Below, one piece after another: positions 23,473 through 36,156 of a DNA stretch of 64,000 bases (positions are counted from its first letter, which is position 1; each line of letters opens with the position of its first letter). The DNA is taken from assembly GCF_001039355.2 (NCBI RefSeq), contig NW_019775842.1:87453-151452 (forward strand). Direction: 5' to 3'. Below the pieces are notes generated by a model that saw nothing but the letters and a program-made list of their open reading frames with translations, made no database searches and was not told the origin of the DNA. This DNA is from Lingula anatina. Taxonomy: Eukaryota > Brachiopoda > Lingulata > Lingulida > Lingulidae. The translations under genes were made by a program, and so were the position numbers.

Positions 23473-26400
23473 TAAAGTTTACTTTCAACAGCAATTAATC
23501 GTTTCTTAATACGGTTTAATCATAGGGGAAACCATCACCTTGTCTGATAGTCTTCGGATTATCAGAGAAATACGAAACTTTTTGTCAGTATGACAAACTT
23601 TCTTTCTTATAAGAGATTGAATGTTTTATAAAGCACATCAATTATTCGAAGCTATCTATAGGACTATGTCGGCCGACTCCGCATTTTCAATACGGTATGC
23701 TTCTGTATGATTAACAAAATCCTACACGGCTGTTTCACAACCAGGGGTACAAAATAGGGGTCACATCGAGAGAAAAATGAACTCTGATGCATTTGTTTAA
23801 TTTTGTAACAGATAAAAAGAATAGCATCTTAACTATGATATCTACAATTTTTAGAACACTATATTAATTACTTTTTGTGCTACGCTCAAATTAACAGAAC
23901 GCCCCTTAGACTATGATCTGGGGGTACGGACACTAGACATTCAAGTAACTGATGCTTTTGAAACTTAAATATCATATTGTGTACCACTTATTTTTGCCAA
24001 AATTCTAAAAATTATCAAACTAAAGATATAACAGCAGTACTTTAAGGCAAAAGGATACAAGTACATATATTAATCAAAATAGTTTTTTTTAGAGAAACAC
24101 CACGTACAGCACTTTTTCAGTGGATGCTGGAGCTTGGTTGTGTGTCATTCAGTGTGACTTTCATTCACCAGACTTTAATTTAAACTTTTCTTTCTGTTGC
24201 TTGACCTTTTTCATTTATTCATTTTTTTTGTTTCAGTCTTGATTCCTGTTTTTGGAGTCTCTTTTTTTTTTTCATCTCTCGTTAATTTGCACCTCTTGTT
24301 CTACTGTTTTCAGGATTGTTGGGTTTCTGCTTCTCCTTGACTCTCTGTCAGTATGTCCTAATTTCTTCTCTTTACTTTAGTCTTTCTTGCTGGGCCAGCC
24401 TAGGATGATTCTTCATTTTTTCGCTTCTCTGCTATGTTACGTGCATTCAGCGTCTTCCTTACATGCTTCAGCAAGATTATTAGCATCTTGGTAGCACTTT
24501 GAGGTCTTTTTTTTCCAAATTATTTTTTGCTGACAGTAAAATTTTCAGGATCCCTTTTTCTTTTCCTTTCTTTTTGTTTATTGTCATCCATATTTGATTC
24601 TTCATTCACTGAGAGTATAATAAATGTACTGTTAATTATGCATGTATTGAAGTGTTCGCACCCCCTCAAAATATATCATACACAGTAATCCATAGAATAT
24701 TAATCCATATACAGTTTATTATTTTGCAATTAGCTATATTTAGCAATATATTCAAACCAATATTGTTCATTTTGAATGCAAAGAGTAGCATCTTTACTGA
24801 TATTATTTCTTTGCAAAATCTCTTGCATGACTCTAATTAATCAGTACCACTTTATCAAATATATATTTATATACAATGTTTTTTCTAAACAGCATAAGAC
24901 ATAATTGCATTTTATATAGTCTAAAACAATATTTTGTTCCATATTTTGAAGTTTTATCATCATTGATAAGTAGCCAGTTATCCAATGGTTAATGTATAAC
25001 TTGGGGGTACGGACACTACATTCGGCACCAAATTCTTGCATATCTTTTCATAATAAGGGGTTATGTGCTATTTTCTTCCTGCAAAATAAATGTCAGTGTA
25101 GACATTATAGAATAATAAAATCAGACAGAATATGCTGATTCCTAAATAAAACAGATAGGGGGGTACGGACACTACAAAAAGTAGGAGACACCAAGGGGCT
25201 CATGATTATAAATACCACAGCACTAATAATAATGGTTACATATGCACAACTCCTTTATTTTGTTTAAGTCATAACATGGTAAATTCATCTTATTATCACG
25301 TAGGTGATGTTTAAGTAGTATTTGGCCTTATCAAATATGTTTTTCATTGCATTAACAAAAATAATGAGTAAAATGTGTATCAAAACCCGTTTCTGCAAAA
25401 TGGCTAAAATATTTTTTTTCTCAGAACATATCTTTGGAAGAACCTGCTAGAAGAGAAGACACATGTTGTGGGAATTATATACCAATATCATATTCATCAT
25501 AAATCAATTTTGTAATGAGGTGGCCAAAACAATTGTACATATTTAAGGGAATGCAAGAAAATTTGTGTCATCTGGACATGAGTAATACTTAAGTGAAAGA
25601 GTAGCATACAGAATCATGAAAGGTAAGGTACGGAAAGAGACATTTGAAGAGACTGTACTGTACACATACATTCCTTACTGAGGTATATAAACTGCTGCTA
25701 CTAATTTCTTATTTGACTCAAATTAAGTCCACATTTCAAAAGATAAACCAAATTAATCTAGCTCTCAGTTATGTGTCCCGCCAGGAAGTAATGCTGCAAA
25801 TAAATTCATATAGATGCAACAGCAGGTCAGTCTTCAATCATCCCTTGGCAAGTTGATAGTCAGTGCTATTAAATCACTTGCCTCATTAACTCTCAAGTGG
25901 TCGTGAAATAATATTATGTGAAAAGGGAGCAACTTTGAATGAATTAGCTACAACAGTGTATGAGTTTACAGCCTTTCTCAGAAATCCTTAAATGCAGTAT
26001 TAGGAAATATTGCATCAAATTTGAAAAAAAAAAAAAAAAACTCAATAAAAGGAAGACCGTTTTACATGTTATTCTCAAACTTGCAGAGGTGCTTTGTAGA
26101 ACTGAACAGCCTGATTGGATTAATAACATTATTTTGAAGTTATCAAGTTTTATTTGGTTCTTTTCATTTTGCCTTACTTGTCCGACTTTAAGTACAAAAA
26201 GTTAAGCACCAGGACTAACATGTAGCCTGTTGCATGGTTCATCATTATATACTAAAACAGACCTCTTTTCTTGTAAAATTGATGCATTCTTCACCTCTTA
26301 AAATAGTGTTCTTTCAGCACATTATGCAGTTAAACTCTGAAATCATTAAAGAGATCCGTAATTACCATTGGCATGCTTTTATCCAGAATTTGGAGAACAG

Positions 26401-27817
26401 GGATTCCAAAATGAGAATCCGTAATTACCTCCGCCAAGGTAATGTTTTCACCCCTGTTTGTCTATTTGTCTGTCATCAACATAACTCAAAAAGTTATGGA
26501 CCAATTTTGATGAAATTTTCAGGGTAGGTCAGAATTGGGCCAAAGAAGAGATGATTAGTTTTTGGTGGTGATCCGGGTCAATAATCAATCAATAATAATA
26601 AAAAACTGCTGCTTTGGCGGAGGTCTGCACTCTCGGAGTGCTTATCTACTTCGGTCATCAAGTTACAGGGAACCCAACCCAAGCAAGCCCAACCAACCAA
26701 CCCATAATTTTGTAAGCCGTCCAGCTATCTATGGAAAGGTAGCCTAATAGGCCATCTTTTGAGGCTAATGACTCTCCATTAGATGGCTCTCTGGGAAGAG
26801 CCTTGCCTCTCCGGGAAAACCCATGCTTCAAAGTCAGATTGCAAACTTGATAATTGTTATTTTACAAAATTGTCTGTAAGCATGGTAATTAGACTTCCAG
26901 GTGAACTGTCCTCTTCATTAATGCTGGCATAACTACCTGGACTGTAAGACATTTTTGTATACCATCTTCAGCAGATGTTCTTCAATATTTTTTGGGAATT
27001 TCCAATTGATCACTTCTTGTTATGCTTTATTTCCAATTTAACACTGGTATTTTAAAGATCTGACTCCCATGCACCCGATGCCTTGTTGTAGTAACATGCC
27101 GTATTTCCATATGAGCAATAGTAAAGTTGTTTATGCCATTAAGCATGATGTAATATTTTGTGCACTGCGATCATCATCTTGAGATTTTAACTCTCATGGG
27201 CCTGAAACTATATTCTTATTGTCCATGGGCACAATTAAAAACTTTTTTATCATTTATGTTTAGCATCAGCATTGCATCAAAATTGACAAAATGACACATT
27301 TTGTGCACCTTTTATTTTGCCTGTACATTTGACCACTTGCCTTGTTTTACAAATACACTGTGTAACACACTACATGTGACCAGCCACAACAAGAAACAAG
27401 AAACAATTCTCAATTCATTTTTAATTTTTTCACAACAAAATTTAATAGATTTCCATGATTAATATACAGTAAACATTAATCAAACACAAAACTCAAGTCT
27501 TCAGGTTTTCGATCCTTTTTTGGAAACTACTTGCCATCATGCCTTATGCTCTTTGTGTTTGAGTATCCATTGTTCTTGAACATACATATCCATGATTCAG
27601 TCAGTAGACCACAAACTGTGTGCTTTTTAAAACCAAACTGGTAAAAAGGAAGTGTCTTCAATGATTGTATCCTTATCCTCTAAGTGGAAAAAAAAAAAAA
27701 AAAAAAAAAAAAACGCATTTCGTTAAATTCTCAGTTATAGTGATTGGGTTTTAAATAGATGCACCTGAGCACAGTGTGTCTGGTAACTCATATAAGCAGT
27801 CTTAAGAGTTTAAAATA
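23473..27817. other. Gene-free stretch
   Basis: No convincing exon on either strand. Contains three copies of GGGGGTACGGACACTA (23920, 25003, 25159), a T/C-rich tract at about 24200-24600, the dispersed repeat at 26427-26644 and a long A-run at about 27688-27713. Confidence 0.6.
26427..26644 (+). mobile_element. Dispersed repeat with CCTCCGCCAAGG ends
   Basis: Begins ACCTCCGCCAAGG and closes with its inverted form TTTGGCGGAGGT, followed by CTGCACTCTCGGAGTGCTT. The interior shares TTTTGATGAAATTTTCAGG with the copy at 41309-41725, which is in the other orientation. Confidence 0.7.
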
Positions 27818-29405
27818 TTATTCTTTTTTCATATTTTTTTTGTTTCCCATGTTCTTGGCTGACTTCTGCAGCTTCGCCCATTTTGAAGTCTTTCCATACT
27901 TTTGCTCCAACCAAACCATATAGTAGAAGTGTGGCCCAAATATACAAACATTGATGAAAATAGTTGACAAATACAGCGTCTGGAAAATACAAAAAATACT
28001 GTTAGGTTTGCATGAAATAGCACGTCCAACTTTTTTCTTTTCTTTCAATTACAGTGCTTCAAATTATACTGGTCCCCTGATTAAATAGTGTCCCCTTGAC
28101 ATCTTTTAAGCTACATATGAAGTCACATCTTCCCCACTATCACCGACCAAATATCATCATATAGTGTTAAATAGCATAAATGCCAAACTGCATCGTCTGA
28201 TACTTGCCAAACCACTATATTTAACCAGATATTTTCCGTTTCAGTCTTTATTATATATTATCTCTGGTTGTTTCCACCTCTCATTTGAATATTTATGCTA
28301 CTGCGCAGCTTGGTGGACTTTTATGAATTGGAAGCACGGATAAGGTTCCTACCAGAAATTTGTAGGAGGTGCAGTTTAACAGCTATTTTTTGAATGGCAG
28401 TGTGATTGATTTGACTTGTCCCTTAGCATGTCTACCTAATTTAAGTCATATAAGAAACTAGTACTCACAGTAGTAGAAGTGATTAAAGAAAATCTTAACT
28501 CACTTCATATTAACTTGAAACATAAAATGAAGTACCACCTTTAATAGACTAACTTCTTAAAAAAGAGCTAAATAACACATACTGAAAAAGTGCTGTTAAA
28601 TGTCTACATTGCCAAACATTGTCTAATTTGTCTACATAGCTAATGTAGGTATATCACAATCCGCAATTTATAACTCATTTAGCTCCATGTAAATAAACTA
28701 ATACAAGCCATTTATTAAATAAGCTATAAATCAAAGAGTAAATTTTTACGTGTTGCAGTCTTAGAGAAATTTGATTTGAGGACGTTTAAAGTTTTGCCTC
28801 GACAAAATGTTTAAAATTTCAGATAAGTACTGCATGGAAGTTTTTGTAATTCATGCCAAGTAAATTTAATGATATTTGCAATATTATGTCGAAAAATTAT
28901 GAAAATTTAACCATGCGAAGTATAGTTTATTTGATGCGCAATATTTATAGTACATGATCTGCATGGAAGCCATCCCAGCCATGTGCTTGTGTGGTCGCCA
29001 ATTTGGGTTTGTTTCCGAGTCATTAGATAAACCTACAGCCCTAATTGCCCCAATTGGTCACAAGCAATTTGAGCAGGCAAAATATATATTAAAATAACTT
29101 TAAGTGGTGAAGTTGGCCTCTCTTTTGTTGAGTGTAACAGGCTGTAAGAATTTAAGAGAAGCCTGGAATTTAAAAGACACGGCAGTCGACTTCTAATGAA
29201 GACACCTTCATATGTATCGAATAACCCTACATTAACAAGACAACAATATAACTTCTAATATTAACATTAATATATCCGTGGAGATACGTACAGTTTTGGA
29301 CACAGTTCTCATGGGGGGCCCTGCCATATCATTCCAGTTTGCTTTCTGTGTGTGAACACTCTGTCGCACAGCTAGTGGCAGCGTGCGCCTTAGCACTGAA
29401 AACAT
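27818..29405 (-). CDS. Putative mitochondrial small membrane protein, 91 aa
   Basis: Two coding exons: 29405-29292 (38 codons, donor ACT|GTACGT) and 27979-27818 (53 codons plus TAA, acceptor TTTTCCAG). The joint is phase 0. The N-terminus MFSVLRRTLPLAVRQSVHTQ is Arg-rich with no acidic residues, as expected of a cleavable mitochondrial presequence. A segment containing DMAGPPMRTVSKT follows, then one hydrophobic span at about residues 40-61 (LYLSTIFINVCIFGPHFYYM), then a Lys-rich tail. This is the architecture of small respiratory-complex subunits or assembly factors, but I cannot name the family. A GC-richer, promoter-like stretch lies just upstream at 29406-29700. Confidence 0.65.
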
Positions 29406-32168
29406 CTTTAGTTGATGGAACCACTTTCCCACGAATGCTTAGCAGAATGCAGGGGGGACACCAGTTACAGCAAGGTCAAAATGGCTGAAGGCAGAGCCAA
29501 ATGTACACAAAGCCTCGCGTTCAGTTTTAGAAACGACAAATCAAATCGCTGGCAGGTATCACGAGGTTGGTTGACCTCTGAACCTTCGGGGAACAGGTTT
29601 CAAAGCGAGGCCCTACATATTCGTGTGCTTCGGGGAAGCTTCGGGGAACAGAAAGGCTGGAGGTATTCCCGATAAGTGGCGACCTCTAACAGCATAGGTT
29701 AAGACTAATAATGTTTTATTTGAAGGCAATTTCCTGTGCAAATATCCAAAAGGTACATACTAGTTTTGGCCTCTGATTTGAGGCGCCGGTGTGACGGAGG
29801 AATAAGAGACAGGTGGGTGTGACTGAAAGTCCGTGACCAGCAGTTTCCTAAATTTAGGGGTGTGGGGCATGGCTAGTATGTTCTTTACCTTATCAATAAA
29901 AAGGCTTAAAACGCTTTTTATTTCATATCATTTTTTTATTATCATTTCGTATATTAGTTACGTGAGGAGATATAGGTTTTCTCAGAGAAGTATTTAGACC
30001 AGCGTCAAAACTAATTAGAACCACCAACCCATGAAAGATGTTGCATTTATTCTTCAGATCTAAGCTTTGTCTTACAAATGTGCCTTGGATTTCATAAACT
30101 GCAGTTCAGTTCTGTTTTCAAAATTCAAGTGTTTCATTCATGGTTGGGGGGAATCTTTGAACACCCAAACCCAATGTAGAGGTGCATTTCACATGCTGAA
30201 GTGTCAAAAAAATAAAATTGAATGAATTCAAAATTGTATTCAGTTTTTTTAAAACGTGTATAAAACAAAAATCCATAACTGTCTCAATTTAAATTCAAAA
30301 TTTAATTTTTACCATGTCTTTTACATTATGCAAAGAGCCCTAACATATGTTCCAAAAACGTATGGTAACGTATGTTCCAGGTCATTTAATTTTAATTTTT
30401 ATACCATGTTTTCTTTTGCTGAAGGAAAAATGTATTGTGATTCCATGATAGTTTGACATTTTTGATATAATATTTGGAGCACAAGGGGAAAAATAATATA
30501 TTTAATGCTTATTTTACTGTCAGTAGGGTGTATTTTCCCCATTTTTTAAATATTCAGTGACAAGCAAACTTAAGTTGCTCAAAGACAATATATTGCACTC
30601 TACAGGAGATTATTATAATTTTTTACATTGTTATACTTGTAGGAGATAAATCAAAGACCAAAACCAGTGATGGCTGAATTTTCGAAGTGAGTAAAACGTT
30701 TCACAGTTGGACGTTTTGCATTTGTAATGGTAACGTATGTTCTTTTTTGGGGTTAGACAAATTATTTTTTATTATTCATGGTTCCAGGAGAGTGAAACTT
30801 TGATACAATTACAAACTTCTTCATGTGGGACCCTAAAATAATTTAAAATAGTTTGCAATCTGAGCACTAAATATTTTTAAGAGCATGCCTGTGACATCAA
30901 TTGCACCTATATATTGGGTTTGGGTGTGAAGTGGCAATTTTTTAATTTGGAGATATTTGGTCTCCTGCAGAGTTGGATTGATTTAGCTAGTAAAATGGAA
31001 TTATCTGAGCACTCCCTTTGACACACATTTTTGTTAATGCTTTTAATTTTTAGGGTATAAAAATCGGACTAAAAAACATTAAACATAATGTATCTTTATA
31101 TAACCATTACGTTATAAAATGGTGATATGAAATGAGTAGCTGTTGAAATAAGCTTTTTATTGATATTCCATATGTTGGTATATCTTGGTAAGATGATAAC
31201 TATTTTCCTGGTATCCCCCTGGTATCCCCCAACTTTATATGATAGTCCTAGGAATGGTAGGAATGGAAACCCTGGGTCCCATATGATTAATATAACCCAT
31301 TATTAGGTTAGGGCAAGGGGGTATACATGTACTGTATCTCTTAACTATCTTGTTATCATGTGTTTGATTTTTTTAATATATGAGTTAAATAAAAGCAGTA
31401 TAAAAAAAGTCGCCCTTTTTATTTAAATTCTCATATTTGTTATTACTAATATCTAACTTACATCAATATCACACTGGTATATGACAGCAATGTTAATTTA
31501 TCATATTCCAGCACTAAATTTTTAACTGTAAATAATATAGGTGATGCTAAAGTCATTATAGAAAACATCATACAAAATTTCATGTTTTATTTTGGCAAAT
31601 AAACAATATTTCAACAAGATCTTCAGTCCCAAAGATTTCACGTTCTATAGTAAGTAGATAGCATACAACGTATTTGTAACCTTGACAACGAACTAGATAT
31701 ATCTAGTTCATCCAGATCAATCTGGCTGTTGTACCCTGCACAGTACTGTAGTTTCTGTTTTTGGAACGGTCTTTATCTCTAGAGCACGAAGATTTTTAAC
31801 CAAATAAATATTCAGTAGTGAGCCTGTTATGTGAATAAATTTTGTCTTGTGAAGTTCTGGAGGGTGTTCACTTTCATAATTTGGCGGTTAGTTTGTTCAC
31901 AATTCATTTTGCGACTGTATGTGTTTTGTGCCAAAAGTAGGTCACTCTTTTCAGAACCGTCTAGGAAGAGAAAAAGACGTTAGTATGCATCAAAAATGAT
32001 TTTTTAAAATATTTTTGCTCCAAATTTCTCATAAATCATGACCTGTCCGTCGGACAGCCAACCCTGCAACTTCACCGAACTGAATTTTTTACCTTAAAGA
32101 AACGTGTCGGCAAAAAAAGAAGCGTATCGGCAAAAAGAAGTGCGTATCGCTGGCCTGGGGAGAACCCT

Positions 32169-32219
<51 letters not shown>

Positions 32220-32663
32220 ATATATATATATGCAATAAAGATACCACATTTTATGGAAAACCATTTGACCTATTGTCTTCAAACTTACAGAACTCAGAAA
32301 TAGAAGTGAGGGTTTTTTTAAAGTTATGCATTGGTGGTGATTGTTAATCATTTAATCATTATGCAATATTGCATCAAAATTGACAAAAACCCCTTTTTTG
32401 CACTGCCACCACAAAAGCTGTGAAAGGAAAACCATTTTTACTTATTATTTTTTACCTTACAAGAATGATTCTTAGGATTGACATACAGCTCAAATTGGAA
32501 AGCCACCTTGAAAAGATTTTTTTGAAAATCATTCCCTTTTTTGTGATATTTTCTGTGTCTTTACATAAAAATTGACACTTGTAATGGTAAACATGTTCTA
32601 CTTTGATTCCAGATGTTTTATGTCATGTATCCAGTGAGGAAACCGTGACACCTGTGCATAGAA
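29406..32663. other. Intergenic stretch
   Basis: The left end (29406-29700) is GC-richer and promoter-like for the 91-aa gene, with GCTTCGGGGAA repeated. Further right are two copies of GGTAACGTATGTTC (30363, 30729), a MITE-B end at about 30960-30995 and a (TA)n tract. No other gene seen. Confidence 0.6.
32172..32231. repeat. (TA)n microsatellite
   Basis: TA run with one TTTA interruption, 0.4 kb upstream of the 152-aa ORF. Confidence 0.95.
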
Positions 32664-33122
32664 ATGACAACACCCGCAATTCAGGGTGTCTGTCAGCTTT
32701 GCTTTCTGGAAGATGGCAGTTATTTTCATGGCAACATTATTACTCCCCACAAGGAACAATATGGATTAGTGGGCAAGATATCCAGCACAGAACCAAGTGG
32801 CAGTGTGACAGAATTTCACCGGTGCTGTATGGGGGATAACTCTGTATTTTACCAAATCCAATTAATTGATCATGGTGGATTTGATGATGATAGGATATTT
32901 CCCCATGTTTTAAAGTCAAGTGGGGACAATTGTACGTTAAGAGCTCCCGATATTAGGTTTGAGACAGAAGAACTGATAGTCGGGAAAAAGGCAGAGGATT
33001 TGATTCGACATTTTTTTAGTGAGACTTTTCTTGGAAAGAGTTGCTATGTCTGCATTGGCCCGATTTTTATAGCGTCTGGAGAAACATTGGAATGTACCAA
33101 CCAGGAGTATATGCCAACGTAG
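32664..33122 (+). CDS. Hypothetical protein, 152 aa, single exon
   Basis: An uninterrupted 152-codon ORF, long for this AT-rich DNA. The in-frame codon five triplets upstream is a stop, so the ATG at 32664 is the first possible start. A TTGATTCCAG acceptor at about 32602-32611 suggests an upstream untranslated exon. The product is mixed alpha/beta in look, with cysteines in CQLCF near the start and SCYVCIG near residue 127, no signal peptide and no membrane span. I do not recognise it. It could be a lineage-specific gene or a transposon-derived fragment. Confidence 0.4.
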   Translation: MTTPAIQGVCQLCFLEDGSYFHGNIITPHKEQYGLVGKISSTEPSGSVTEFHRCCMGDNSVFYQIQLIDHGGFDDDRIFPHVLKSSGDNCTLRAPDIRFETEELIVGKKAEDLIRHFFSETFLGKSCYVCIGPIFIASGETLECTNQEYMPT

Positions 33123-33994
33123 ATGCTGGAAGTCTCTTTAAAAAAACATCTGTTTGTGATTGGCTGCTATGTATAATATTACCCAAAGTTATCACTTCAC
33201 CGTGAAGATTGAGCGATATAGGCCTATATTAGACTTTTTAAGCAAGTAAATGGACAGCATCAGAAGGTTACGAACGTTACCACCTATAACGTGGTGGCAA
33301 CATATGCACAGCTAAATAACCTAATGTAATTCCAGTAATTGCTTCTGATCCAGATCACATCTAGTCTTTTGCACGAGAGAATTGATTCCATCATGAAGTA
33401 ATACATTTATAATAATAATAATAATAAAAATACTTTTTTGTGTTATGGCTCTACTTCTATGATGCAAGTAAAATGTACCGCAGACCGACTTTTTGACAGC
33501 TGTTTGCCATTATTTGAATTACAATTCCTTTCATATACATATTGGCATAAAGCACCGATGGACACCATATTCATGATCCTCACTGAATATATTTATCGGT
33601 GTGCAGGGGCAGATCCAGGATTATCTGATGGGGGGGGGGGGGGGTCTGCAGATGGCGTGGGGTTCAGGGCCTGCTGAAGGGTCCCGATAATTTTTAGAAA
33701 TTTAGAGGGCGAACGGGTCAGGACCCTCAAAATCAGTTTCATACATGCTTCAGTCATGAATTGCGTTCGCACAGTACATCAGATTGTTTACTTACACAAA
33801 TACGCTTGTATTAAAAGATAAAACGGGCTTGCGTTTTAAAATTTTGGGACCTGTTTTAGTTTACCATCGTTTTATTTATATTCACCTTGTTCAATGAAGA
33901 AAAGGACCATTCCAAGATTGCCTAAAACTAGGCTGTGGATTACTGCGTGACGTTATATATGTACGACGAGAGACGTGCGAGGGGTACGCTTCCT

Positions 33995-34110
33995 ATTAGC
34001 ATTAAGAGTAAAACTATCTGCACCCGGTGTGTCGCCATAGAAAGCAACAGCCAAAGTGACACGCAAAACGTGGTGAATCACTTCTGCTGTGCAATAGACA
34101 GTTAGCTGAC
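33995..34110 (+). pseudogene. Second THAP-like fragment, more decayed
   Basis: Shares CAAAACGTGGTGAATCA-type sequence with the fragment at 57650. The conceptual start reads VNHFCCAID and then a stop. No full domain remains. Confidence 0.3.
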
Positions 34111-34240
34111 AGAACCAAAGAGAAAACATCCTCAATGACATACGTATATCAATGCTGTCAGCTTTATTCGCTGACACACCGCACTCGCTGTCCTGCCATT
34201 CTTCTTGCCCCATCTCTCTTCTTATTCCGCAAAACATTTT

Positions 34241-34270
34241 TATGTACAGACACAGATGTGTCTGTACATA
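34241..34270. repeat. Perfect 14-bp inverted repeat
   Basis: TATGTACAGACACA, two bases, then its exact reverse complement. It lies just left of a short CGCCGTTCATGT tandem array that holds the N at 34333. Confidence 0.85.
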
Positions 34271-36073
34271 TTGCCATCACCTGCGTCTGTCGTCGCCGTC
34301 GCCGTTCATGTCGCCGTTCATGTCGCCGTCGANGAATTTGCGTTAACAAGACATTAGGCTATCTCTTGTGATCTCCATTCACGGATGCGGAGTCACTGAT
34401 TACGAAAACAGCCTAAATAATGTATCTGCAACTCGATAAATCAGTAAACTAATACATGTATTAAGACCATCGGGGTGACAATTTAACTTGTCTACAATTA
34501 ACTGCGATTTGCGGTAATGTGCCTATTATTACTTGTAATATGATATATGTCGATTCCAGGTTAATCAGATGTATTAAGCTACTTCTTTCAAACGATCTGT
34601 GAATAACAAGCCCTGCTATATTACAGTAGATATTATGAGATAAGGCTAGACATGATCTGAAAGTGTAATTATTCTAACCTTGATCAGATATCTCTGTATT
34701 TTTAACAACAAAACTAAGGGAAAAAGTACACGAATTTCCACATCTTTTTTTTTTCAGTGGACCAATTTCATATTTTCCTGGTAATTCGATAACTAAAAGT
34801 CCATTCTTGTATAAAATTAAATAGATGGTAAACATTAATAACCGGAAAGAAGACCGGGAGCCATGCACTTTCATGATTTTTATGCTACAGATTTGTCCTC
34901 AATAAGCTTCATATGCTCAATCAGCAATAACACTAAAATAGAACTGCGCAAGATCGGCCAGTTGTCGGCACGTGAAATATTATATTTTATTTACTTTCAA
35001 ACGGGGCTGTATTGCGGGACGCAGAAAGGACGCCGTCCAGTGTAAAGGGGGCTTTACTAGCTATCGACTAAGACAGCTGTTACTTAAAAAAGAGGGTAAA
35101 CATAAGTACAGATTTGCTTATTGAAAATAAGAAGACGAAAAGATTGCAAACTCCTTATTTAAAAGGGATTTTTTTTTTTTTTGTCTCTTCTGAGCATCCG
35201 TACTAGGTAAGATGCTGCCGAACTAATCAGCGCATAAGAACTACGAGCTGTTATGTGAATATATTAATGTGACAGTTGTTCAAACTCCTATTGTTTTTTC
35301 ATAAACATGTCCCGTGTAGTTTTGAGTTTCGCGTCGTGATCAATCAGTTGGAAAAAATAGCGCACAATATTTTAATGAGAAATGATATTTAACACATTTA
35401 TATTTAATACGGAAATCAAATTGGATTAGCCTATTTTTCATTTGTAAGATGGTTTTATGCTGTAATATTTTCTTAATGGACGACTAAGTTGAATTTTTTT
35501 ATACTTAAGTTAAGAGGAAGTAAAACTTTTACCAAATGCTCCGCAAAGTGTAATTTCCCCAGGGTTGGGTTAGGTGCCTGGAGGCACGAGCCGCTGAAAT
35601 GGGCGAAGCGTCATCTGGACTTTTGAGGCGGAACAGGGAAGTAACCAAACTATATAAACGTTTTGAATAATTTCAGTGGCGATCAAATGTTCACGTAAAG
35701 CGGACATAACCTGTAACACTGTCATTTAATTGCACACGTGGGCGTGGAAATGTTCATTCCAATTTGGGGAATGGTCGCTAAAAGAATAAAATTCCAATGA
35801 CTTTGCTCTTAATTTGTACAAAATTGTTACTTAATTAATTTATCGTCACGGAAATGTTAATCGATGCAGTCTAGAACATTTGAAATTAAAAGATAATAAG
35901 ATGCATGAATACTTAGAGTATCCAAGATTATTTTCTTCCTCTCCCCACAATTGGAGTGTACATTACGCTCCGCCACTTGTAGATCTTGCTGTCAAATCAA
36001 ACCTTACGCACTCGTGCCAGGAATTATAAGCTGGGGTAAATCAACTTTTCTTTAAACAATACCTTTCGCAGTG

Positions 36074-36156
36074 CTATATATTCACTTCAAGGAGAGGGTT
36101 TGGCAAGTACACACACCGGGTTCAAGGGGTAGGACTAGGTTTTCTGTCCCAAATAG
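36074..36156 (+). promoter_or_regulatory. Candidate TATA promoter and untranslated first exon of GPB5
   Basis: CTATATA at 36074-36080 is followed about 75 bases later by a consensus donor, AATAG|GTAAGT (GT at 36157). The first coding exon of GPB5 needs an upstream exon because an acceptor sits 17 bases before its ATG. The implied intron would be about 1.95 kb. This is inference from signals only. Confidence 0.3.

Noticed and set aside
29412-29675. 87-codon plus-strand ORF upstream of the 91-aa gene
   Set aside because: Low-complexity GC-richer promoter sequence. No homology recognised and no splice support.
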